Shown here: positions 1 through 4,888 of the stretch, one piece after another
How positions within the stretch are numbered: position 1 is the first letter of the stretch
Layout of the letters: each line of letters begins with the position of its first letter
From: Fibrobacterales bacterium
GTDB lineage: Bacteria > Fibrobacterota > Fibrobacteria > Fibrobacterales > Fibrobacteraceae
NCBI GenBank assembly: GCA_025997455.1
Contig: BNUP01000101.1
Coordinates: forward strand, 1 to 7,634
Direction of reading: 5' to 3'
Length of the DNA stretch: 7,634 bases
Made by a program: the position numbers and the translations under genes
Notes under the pieces: model-generated
Database searches by the model: none
Told to the model about the DNA's origin: nothing
What the model saw: the letters and a program-made list of their open reading frames with translations, nothing else

Positions 1-90
1 AACTCCTTTGGGGTTGATGGTGATGAAAATGGTGCGTTTTGCGGGCGCGTTGATTTTTTTTTGTGTATTCAGATTCGCCGTTGAATTGGC

Positions 91-120
91 TTGAAACTGC
101 GGGGGGGGGGGGGGTATAGT
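91..120 (+). promoter_or_regulatory. sigma70-like promoter with poly-G spacer (possible phase-variable promoter)
   Basis: TTGAAA at 91-96 matches the -35 consensus in 5 of 6 bases, and TATAGT at 115-120 matches the -10 consensus in 5 of 6. The spacer is 18 nt and consists of CTGC followed by 14 Gs. In Neisseria porA and opc, a homopolymer between -35 and -10 makes promoter strength change as the tract slips. One G fewer here would give the optimal 17-nt spacing. Transcription would start near 127, pointing into a 19-codon ORF. The boxes and tract are seen directly; promoter activity and phase variation are inferred. Sigma70 consensus use in this organism is assumed. Confidence 0.45.
101..114 (+). 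repeat. homopolymeric G tract (14 G)
   Basis: This is a run of 14 consecutive Gs in otherwise AT-rich DNA. Tracts of this length are prone to slipped-strand mispairing, so the exact count may vary between cells and may also be unreliable in the assembly. It lies outside any convincing coding frame and entirely inside the spacer between the -35-like and -10-like hexamers. Confidence 0.9.
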
Positions 121-125
121 TTTGG

Positions 126-185
126 ATGCTGATATTTTGCACTCTGCTTGCGGCAGTGGCACTGCGTATCATTTGCTTTTCATAA
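126..185 (+). CDS. putative 19-residue hydrophobic peptide (speculative)
   Basis: ATG at 126 opens a 19-codon frame ending in TAA and encoding MLIFCTLLAAVALRIICFS, which is almost entirely hydrophobic and could span a membrane. The start lies 6 nt after the -10-like box, so the transcript would be leaderless or nearly so. No Shine-Dalgarno is visible. Hydrophobic peptides of this size occur among type I toxins and small membrane proteins, but no family is recognised. Chance ORFs of 19 codons are common, and the only support is position between the promoter-like boxes and the hairpin/T8 at 227-266. Confidence 0.15.
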   Translation: MLIFCTLLAAVALRIICFS

Positions 186-226
186 AAAATACTCGACATA
201 TTTAGGAAAATATAGAATTTTTTTTG

Positions 227-266
227 GCAAAATGCAAGGAAAAATGAAAATTTTGCGATTTTTTTT
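227..266 (+). terminator. weak terminator-like hairpin plus T8
   Basis: GCAAAAT (227-233) pairs with ATTTTGC (250-256) across a 16-nt loop, and a run of eight Ts follows at 259-266. The stem is only 7 bp and AT-rich, so it would be a weak intrinsic terminator. Together with the promoter-like boxes at 91-120 it would delimit a transcript of about 140 nt. The 115-260 region is generally A/T-rich, so a chance hairpin is a real alternative. Confidence 0.25.
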
Positions 267-288
267 ATTTTGGAGGCGATTGTGGCTT

Positions 289-397
289 GGAATGGATTCC
301 AGATTCCCGTCTGCACGGGAATGACGGGACTCCATTCACGGCAAAACGGAACTTATGGGCGTGCATACCGTCATTCCCGTGCAGACGGGAATCTGGA
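289..397. repeat. dRS3-like inverted repeat pair (MITE-like intergenic element)
   Basis: The 30-nt arm at 298-327 is the perfect reverse complement of 368-397, with about 40 bp between them. Each arm is itself a small palindrome of the form ATTCCC-N8-GGGAAT: 303-322 with N8 = GTCTGCAC, and 373-392 with N8 = GTGCAGAC. This matches the consensus of the neisserial dRS3 repeat, and similar CGTCATTCCCG...CGGGAAT repeats are scattered through many unrelated genomes. An extra palindrome, GGAAT-GG-ATTCC, abuts the left arm at 289-300. The pair could fold into a long stem in RNA or single-stranded DNA. No transposase is present, so any mobility would be in trans. Confidence 0.85.
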
Positions 398-510
398 GTG
401 CATACTTTGGATTGACAGAAAAGAAATAAATAATAAACCACTACTGCATTCTCTGGGTTGCTTCTGGTTGCACACTCGCTGGTGACGAGCCGCAGTCGCC
501 TATCGGCTTG

Positions 511-552
511 GTGTCTCGTGTTCCCCGTGTCGTGGCACGAGGACAGGTTCCG
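511..552. repeat. imperfect palindrome centred on CTCGTG/CACGAG
   Basis: CTCGTG at 515-520 pairs with CACGAG at 536-541. The pairing extends outward as TGTC/GACA with a one-nucleotide offset. A further CACGAG follows near 553-558. It belongs to the string of GC-richer palindromic segments covering 480-660, which differ in composition from the AT-rich DNA on both sides. No gene is supported here. Confidence 0.45.
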
Positions 553-586
553 CACGAGTATGACAGTTAAGGTTTGCACGCTTTGG

Positions 587-649
587 ATTCTGCGTCCTGC
601 ATCCTGCAACTTCGTGCAGGATGACGGTGCAGGACGACGAGCACAGAAT
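587..649. repeat. nested inverted repeats (TGCAGGAYG family)
   Basis: CATCCTGCA (600-608) and TGCAGGATG (615-623) form a perfect 9-bp stem with loop ACTTCG. Outside it, CGTCCTGCA (593-601) is the perfect complement of TGCAGGACG (628-636). ATTCTG (587-592) is complementary to CAGAAT (644-649). The nested arrangement looks like a composite of dispersed palindromic repeat units. The flank GCACGCTTTGGATT at 577-590 resembles GCATACTTTGGATT at 400-413, just after the dRS3-like pair, so the two repeat sets appear to share a flanking module. Confidence 0.65.
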
Positions 650-700
650 GACGGGGATGGTGTGCTCGGGAATGACTTTGCCGTTAATTGGAGGAGAATG

Positions 701-764
701 AGGGGGTAGCGGAAAACGCCTTTGTGAAATGCAAGGCGGTTGCAGCGAGGGGGAGGCTTCCCCC
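701..764 (-). repeat. dispersed repeat, long copy (relative at 6583-6628)
   Basis: Read on the minus strand, this stretch begins GGGGGAAGCCTCCCCCTCGC and ends CCGCTACCCCCT. The plus-strand stretch 6583-6628 begins GGGGAAAGCCTTCCCCTCGC and ends TCGCTACCCCTT. Both ends and their order are shared, while the interior differs and is shorter in the second copy. This copy contains a GC hairpin at 749-764 and a second hairpin in which AACGCCTT (715-722) pairs with AAGGCGGTT (733-741) with one bulged G. Two related copies in opposite orientations in about 7 kb suggest a dispersed intergenic element. Confidence 0.7.
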
Positions 765-772
765 ACTTTTTT
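749..772 (+). terminator. probable intrinsic terminator
   Basis: GGGGGA (749-754) pairs with TCCCCC (759-764) around loop GGCT, and the tract ACTTTTTT (765-772) follows. A strong GC stem followed by six Ts is the standard rho-independent layout on the plus strand. It would insulate the large gene starting at 870 from upstream transcription. It forms one end of the dispersed repeat at 701-764, so terminator function may be a property of that repeat. Confidence 0.55.
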
Positions 773-869
773 GAGAAATAGAAAAAATCGACTCCTTAAA
801 AAAAATCATTCAATATTCCCCTTTAGAGTGCGTCTAACAGCCGAAAAATAAAACAAAAGGAGTTTTTTT

Positions 870-3329
870 ATGAAAACTACAATTCGGCGAGTATTCGCCG
901 CAACGCTGCTGCTCAGCACGCAAATATTCGCACAGAGATTTATCTCTGCAATCCCTGACGCCATTCAAGTGGGTTTTATAAGAAACTCCGAAGATAAGGA
1001 GGGTTTTCTTCCAAACGGTTATCAAACTGCTGTTCTCGGCAAAAAAAATTCCGTATATGGAAATTTAATGCTTCTCAGAGGACTGGATACTATATACGCA
1101 CAACCTTGGGAATGGGAAAAAAGGTATAAAGAAGTTGTCGGTAGTTATAATGTGGTGAATAGTTATGGAGATGTTTTGGGAGTTGTTCGTCCGCTGGTAG
1201 CCGCAAATATTTATAAGACAAGCAAAGGTGATTCCGTTTTTGACGGGATTTCGAGCGGTGTTGTAGTGCTCGATTCTATGAGCAATACAAAAAATTCCGC
1301 TATAGTCGTTTTTGCAACACTTAGAAAAATCACGGTTGTAAAAATAGAGATAAAGGGGAGTTCAATTTCTCAAACCATATTAAATTCATTCAATTTACGC
1401 GAAGAGGAATTTGCCACAAACGGCGACTATTATAGTATAAAATATTATAGGCGATTGACATTGCTCGGCGAAAGTCAGAACAGCAACGGGAGAGTTTTCC
1501 ATTTGGCAACAGGAAATCTCCTGAGTCCAAATGAAACATACGCAAATGCGGGCAGGATTGATTTCTTTTCAATTGTAGAAAACAGTTGGACAAAATCACA
1601 ACCGAATTTAACTGGAATTAAATCTGGAATAAATGGATTGTTCTTTGAAAATGACACTCGATTCGGTAAAGATCTCGTTTCGGCAGGTGATATTGACGGA
1701 AACGGATATAACGACCTCGCAGTTATTGCACCGAAATCACCGCAACACCCGCAGAGTGCAATTTATATATTTTTTATGGATAACGAATACACTCCGAGCA
1801 AAAAAGAACCGATTGTTCTCAGCGGAAATTCACTTCCTTGGAAAAAGAGTGCTGAGGAATATGCTTTAACGGAAAAGGGATTAAACGATTTTAATCAAGA
1901 TTGTATTGGAATTAGTTCCGCTTATTTAGGGGAAGAGATACATTTACTTGTCTCTTGCAACATTAAAGCGAATTTTGCAAACTCCAAAGATTCAATTGCA
2001 GGTAGCATAATTATAAAGGATTTGGTTTTAAACAACGAAGGTTATATTTCAAAATCAACTACAATTTTTGCCAAAAATTCTGGTTGGCATGCATTAACCA
2101 ATGCCTTTTCCATTGAATCAAATCCGTTGCCTATAAAAAATCACAAAAATAATTTAGATGCGATTAGTTTTCTCGTAAATGGACCGGTAAGTTATGCCGC
2201 TAGAAATATCCTTTATTCTACTCCAATTTTGGATGCGGATTTTTCTAAGAATTTTTCAATTGAGGCGGGTAAAAGTGAAAGTATTTTGAATATAGACAGT
2301 TTATTTTATCGCAGCGGAACAAGTGGTTTTTCGGCACAAACAATTTTTGGGCTTGCGAAATGCACCGTTGAAAACTCGAATTTGAATTGCGAGGGGGGAG
2401 AAAATGCGATAGGCAGTTGGAGTGCGGTGGAATTAGTGAGCAAAAGTGCTTGCGATTCTTATATGCCATGCAAACGAAAAGATACGGTTTATATATACAC
2501 CCGCTCTCAAACGGAACCGCAAAATACGGCACTTCGCATTTCAAAAAGCGTGGTGATTCCCTCACAACTCGGACTTTTTACTTGGGAAAATATTAATTCA
2601 CTCACTTATTTTCGCAACCCGAATTTGCAAAACTCAGGGCTTTCCCTGAATACGGCAAACTTAAAGTTGAGCATGATTTCAAACGGTGAAAATAATATAT
2701 CTATAATGCCTATTTCTCAAAACGGCGGCATAGATACGCTATTTTTTGGTCTTTCGCTTTCTTCGAACACTTATAATTACAGAGTTTTGCTTCACATTGC
2801 AGACACTTCAAAAATCCAAAAAAATTCCCTCGCACAAACACCGAGCGAAATTGACACTCTTTGGAATACTGCCGCAAAAAAATATTTTGCATTGCCGCTT
2901 TCAAATTCAAACGGTAATATTTACACCTACGATATTGCACAGAACGGACTTGGAGATTATGCGGAAATAGTCGGAAATTATCTGCGAATTTTGAATGTAG
3001 ATTTTGCGGAAGTGTCGCTTGCATATACCGAAAACGGTTTGTTGAAAACGCGAAAAATTTTACTGACTCCAGAATCGAAATCTGTTCCCGAAAGTTCTTC
3101 ATCTTCCGGCGGTGCAAACAGCGAATTTGACGGCAATTCAATCGGTGAGCAAATTCCAAGTGCAATTTTGCGTGAATTGTTGCCGTTGCAAGAAATCCCT
3201 GCCGATGCCGTAGTCAGTATTCACGACTTAAAAGGCAACAAGGTAGGTTCTGTTAGCAGAGCAGGCGTTTATATAATCCAAGTGAAAAGCCGAAGTTTTA
3301 ATATGAGAAAAGTAGTGGTTGTAAAGTAG
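870..3329 (+). CDS. secreted FG-GAP repeat protein with type IX-like C-terminal sorting domain
   Basis: The gene encodes an 819-residue exported protein. The start is well supported: AAAGGAG at 856-862 lies 7 nt upstream of the ATG. Residues 1-22 form a signal peptide with basic MKTTIRR, hydrophobic AATLLL, and a likely cut after IFA. Residues 265-302 match an FG-GAP/integrin-alpha-type beta-propeller blade: FGKDLVSAGDIDGNGYNDLA, with the calcium-ligand pattern DxDGNGxxD at 274-282, then an aliphatic strand. Clear further blades were not identified, though similar but weaker segments precede and follow. Residues 738-748 are a Ser-rich linker (SVPESSSSSGG), common before C-terminal modules in Fibrobacter secreted proteins. 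The last 50 or so residues (VSIHDLKGNKVG, then AGVYIIQVKSRSF, then RKVVVVK) fit the Por secretion-tail pattern, suggesting type IX secretion and surface anchoring or release. No catalytic domain is recognised; adhesion or a structural surface role is inference. It appears monocistronic. Confidence 0.85.
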   Translation: MKTTIRRVFAATLLLSTQIFAQRFISAIPDAIQVGFIRNSEDKEGFLPNGYQTAVLGKKNSVYGNLMLLRGLDTIYAQPWEWEKRYKEVVGSYNVVNSYGDVLGVVRPLVAANIYKTSKGDSVFDGISSGVVVLDSMSNTKNSAIVVFATLRKITVVKIEIKGSSISQTILNSFNLREEEFATNGDYYSIKYYRRLTLLGESQNSNGRVFHLATGNLLSPNETYANAGRIDFFSIVENSWTKSQPNLTGIKSGINGLFFENDTRFGKDLVSAGDIDGNGYNDLAVIAPKSPQHPQSAIYIFFMDNEYTPSKKEPIVLSGNSLPWKKSAEEYALTEKGLNDFNQDCIGISSAYLGEEIHLLVSCNIKANFANSKDSIAGSIIIKDLVLNNEGYISKSTTIFAKNSGWHALTNAFSIESNPLPIKNHKNNLDAISFLVNGPVSYAARNILYSTPILDADFSKNFSIEAGKSESILNIDSLFYRSGTSGFSAQTIFGLAKCTVENSNLNCEGGENAIGSWSAVELVSKSACDSYMPCKRKDTVYIYTRSQTEPQNTALRISKSVVIPSQLGLFTWENINSLTYFRNPNLQNSGLSLNTANLKLSMISNGENNISIMPISQNGGIDTLFFGLSLSSNTYNYRVLLHIADTSKIQKNSLAQTPSEIDTLWNTAAKKYFALPLSNSNGNIYTYDIAQNGLGDYAEIVGNYLRILNVDFAEVSLAYTENGLLKTRKILLTPESKSVPESSSSSGGANSEFDGNSIGEQIPSAILRELLPLQEIPADAVVSIHDLKGNKVGSVSRAGVYIIQVKSRSFNMRKVVVVK

Positions 3330-3344
3330 AGGGCGATACAAAAA

Positions 3345-3363
3345 GGGCGAATAGTATTCGCCC
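3345..3363. terminator. hairpin 16 nt downstream of the secreted-protein gene
   Basis: GGGCGAA (3345-3351) and TTCGCCC (3357-3363) form a perfect 7-bp stem with loop TAGTA; pairing could continue two more bases into the loop. On the plus strand no T-run follows, so it is not a textbook intrinsic terminator for the upstream gene. On the minus strand five Ts follow (A-run at 3340-3344 on the plus strand), so termination from the other side is possible. It may protect the 3' end of the mRNA. Confidence 0.45.
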
Positions 3364-3394
3364 ATACATACACAATTTACCACCCGTTGGTCTG

Positions 3395-3725
3395 TGGTCT
3401 ATAGTTGCCTTAGCATTGCCGCCATTGTTTATACAGTTTATCTCAATTTTTTTACAAGTGGGCGGCTATACTTATTGTCCGCCATTGTTTATACAGTTTA
3501 TCTCAATTTTTTTACAAGTGGGCGGCTATACTTATTGTCCGCCATTGTTTATACAGTTTATCACAACTCCTTTTTAATTGTGCGGCTATACTTATTGCCA
3601 CTACTATTTATACAGATTATCTCATTTTTTTACAAGTGAGTGGCTATACTTATTGTCCGCCATTGTTTATACAGTTTATCTCAATTTTTTTACAAGTGGG
3701 CGGCTATACTTATTGCAGGCAGGGA
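3395..3725 (+). repeat. dispersed repeat element A: leader, 60-bp tandem array, conserved 3' end
   Basis: This element is defined by comparison with element B at 6943-7080. Both begin TGGTCTAT and have a 26-nt leader of identical length before GCCATTGTTTATACAG; 18 of 26 leader positions match. Both end with TATTGCAGG followed by two variable bases and GGGA (3711-3725 here). Between these ends element A holds five tandem units and element B one altered unit. Function is unknown. There is no transposase, and the termini are not inverted repeats. The 3' end supplies the AGGGA that would serve as ribosome binding site for the remnant ORF at 3733. Confidence 0.7.
3419..3716 (+). repeat. five tandem ~60-bp repeats with covarying closing stem
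   Basis: Units begin with left arms at 3419, 3479, 3539, 3598 and 3657. Units 1 and 2 are identical, unit 3 has a different middle (CACAACTCCTTTTTAATTGT), and unit 4 is shifted by single-base indels. Each unit starts with CCGCC and carries GGCGG about 42 nt later (3461, 3521, 3699), so it can close into a stem-loop with a T-rich interior. In unit 4 the left arm is CCACT (3598-3602) and the right arm AGTGG (3639-3643). Two arm bases changed on each side and pairing is fully kept. In unit 3, CCGC/GCGG (4 bp) survives. The motif GGCTATACTTATTG follows each right arm. There are no spacers, so this is not a CRISPR array. A 20-residue repeated peptide is possible in one frame, but unit 4 breaks it, and the pattern suggests a structured RNA or DNA element. 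Confidence 0.85.
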
Positions 3726-3732
3726 AAATGAT

Positions 3733-3822
3733 ATGAACGACATAGAATTACATAACGAACATCAAGTGTTCTCGAATATTTCGCTTATCATTGAAAAGCG
3801 AAAGTTCGCCCGTGTCGCTTAG
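3733..3822 (+). pseudogene. probable N-terminal remnant of a YhcG/DUF1016-type nuclease gene
   Basis: ATG at 3733 follows AGGGA (3721-3725) with 7-nt spacing and opens a 29-codon frame ending TAG-TAA. The peptide's second half, FSNISLIIEKRKFARVA, resembles the opening helix of DUF1016/YhcG proteins, which typically start with a segment like F-x-x-I-x-x-I-I-E-x-R-K-x-x-A followed by N-S-E-x-T-L-x-Y-W-E-x-G. After the stops the same frame reads AMTISYRVNQ, which may be a degraded echo of the T-L-x-Y-W segment. The full family has several hundred residues with a PD-(D/E)XK nuclease domain, so this would be an amputated copy. The resemblance is from memory of the family and short; a free-standing 29-residue peptide is the alternative. 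Confidence 0.4.
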
Positions 3823-3863
3823 TAAGCAATGACTATCTCTTATCGAGTTAATCAATGCTTACT
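3779..3863. repeat. two successive hairpins before the deacetylase-like gene
   Basis: TTTCGCTT (3779-3786) pairs perfectly with AAGCGAAA (3796-3803) across a 9-nt loop, inside the remnant ORF. AGTAAGCA (3821-3828) pairs with TGCTTACT (3856-3863) across a 27-nt loop, starting at the remnant's stop codon. The second hairpin ends 26 nt before the next start codon and could act as a terminator without T-run or as a 5' leader structure of the downstream operon. No promoter for that operon could be picked out with confidence. Confidence 0.45.
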
Positions 3864-3889
3864 GGAACTATATTTCTATATTTTTCAAT

Positions 3890-4888
3890 ATGTTACGACT
3901 GCTTTTAATTTTTATTGCAATTACTTTTTCGGCTGCAATTGCCAACACTGCCGACCACCTCACCGGTTCCGACTCGCTTTTGCTTGAAGAGGCATTAAAA
4001 AGAGAATTGGGAGTTGAAAAAGTTTGGGAATTAAAATCTTCGGTAAGCGACTCTGCAAAACCGAAAGCGGTTTGGCTTGTGCGAAACGGAATGTCTATCC
4101 CCAATTATATGTTGCGGGCAAAAATCGAGATTGAGCGGCGGGGCGGACAAGTTCTTTGGATGCGGGCGAACGGAGAGAGGTCTGCATTGTTAAAATATAT
4201 GGGAATACAAGGGGTTTATCCGATTGTTGAAATTCGCATAGATGATAATTTATGGCTTGCAAATTCTTCAAAATTGGCGGTGATTTTTTTTGTATATGAG
4301 AATGATAAAATTTTGCAGGGTAAATCCGAACTTTTGAAAAAGTTAAATTTTCAATATAATTTGCTCGTCAATGCATCGGATAAAAAAAACATTTCGGCAG
4401 GCGAAAAATTGAATGTAAATGTGTTGCCGTATATCTATATGAACAGAGTGTCTAAGAGTATAAAAAACGAGGATAAACTCGATGAGAGAATTAACGAACT
4501 GCTTGCAGACGGAGGTATCAAAGAAGTTCACGGTTTTGCCGCATATAACGGCGTAGATTATCTCAACCATCAGGCTTCGGTGGAACGATTGACCAATGTT
4601 TTGAAAAAGCGAGATTGGTGGTTTATGGATTTGAGCGAACAAAAAACTGTTGCGCAAGACAACTGCGACAAGAAAAATTTGGAATGCTACAGAAGGCGTT
4701 TGGAGAAGGAAAGTGAAGGACTGCTCAATTCCGCTCTAAGGCAGGCGAAAAAAAGCGGCAGTGCCCTTTTATTACTTCCGCTCAGAGAAAGCAGCATAGA
4801 GTTGGTCGGAGATTTGACGGTGCAGGCGAAAAAACAAGGAACTGAAATTATTGAAATGACGGAATTTTCTAAATTACCTGCACAATGA
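3890..4888 (+). CDS. exported divergent polysaccharide deacetylase-like protein (YibQ/DUF610 family), degenerate
   Basis: The gene encodes 332 residues. Residues 1-18 are a signal peptide (LRLLLIFIAITFSAAIA, likely cut after AIA), which supports this start even though no Shine-Dalgarno is visible upstream. Residues 128-330 have the layout of the divergent polysaccharide deacetylase family: a first strand (KLAVIFFVYEND, 128-139), a mid strand (NVLPYIYMNR), then YNGVDYLNHQAS (219-230) followed by VERLTNVLKKRDWWFMDLS, which parallels the family's G-V-N-N-H-M-G-S and l-x-F-L-D-S segments. A late strand (GSALLLLPLRE) and a final helix complete it. The first strand lacks the family's I-D-D-x-G; N226 and H227 are kept. 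Loss of the aspartates suggests an inactive or repurposed fold. The stop overlaps the hisS start by 4 bp (ATGA), so the two are probably translationally coupled. Family assignment is by pattern and remains moderate. Confidence 0.6.
   Translation: MLRLLLIFIAITFSAAIANTADHLTGSDSLLLEEALKRELGVEKVWELKSSVSDSAKPKAVWLVRNGMSIPNYMLRAKIEIERRGGQVLWMRANGERSALLKYMGIQGVYPIVEIRIDDNLWLANSSKLAVIFFVYENDKILQGKSELLKKLNFQYNLLVNASDKKNISAGEKLNVNVLPYIYMNRVSKSIKNEDKLDERINELLADGGIKEVHGFAAYNGVDYLNHQASVERLTNVLKKRDWWFMDLSEQKTVAQDNCDKKNLECYRRRLEKESEGLLNSALRQAKKSGSALLLLPLRESSIELVGDLTVQAKKQGTEIIEMTEFSKLPAQ

Noticed and set aside
2..94. Frame open from the left edge to TGA at 92-94, with a hydrophobic stretch (AGALIFFCVFRFAVELA), possibly the tail of a gene entering from the left.
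   Set aside because: Only about 30 codons are visible and nothing is recognisable. Equally, AACTCC at 1-6 read on the minus strand is a ribosome-binding-like GGAGTT for a gene starting outside the window. Neither can be settled here.
265..609. Minus-strand ORF of 114 codons and overlapping plus-strand ORFs in 270-766.
   Set aside because: Their translations are read-throughs of palindromic repeats (for example SFPCRRESGI), have no ribosome binding site and show no protein-like family signal.
773..855. Promoter for the secreted-protein gene.
   Set aside because: The stretch is A/T-rich with several partial hexamers, but no pair with good spacing stands out; a promoter is expected here but cannot be placed.
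2710..3165. Minus-strand ORF of 151 codons inside the large secreted-protein gene.
   Set aside because: It is antisense to a well-supported gene, is Cys/Arg/Phe-rich without a domain pattern, and has no ribosome binding site.
3394..3639. An 81-codon ORF with a repeated 20-residue hydrophobic peptide (AIVYTVYLNFFTSGRLYLLS) across the tandem array.
   Set aside because: It exists because the repeat length is a multiple of three. Unit 4 has single-base indels that break the frame, there is no ribosome binding site, and base changes preserve stem pairing instead of codons.
3419..3716. CRISPR array.
   Set aside because: The units are contiguous ~60-bp tandem repeats with no unique spacers and no cas gene nearby.
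3395..3725. Integron attC-like site array.
   Set aside because: Size and palindromic arms are suggestive, but the core R-Y-Y-Y-A-A-C and G-T-T-R-R-R-Y boxes are not present at the expected ends and no integrase is visible.
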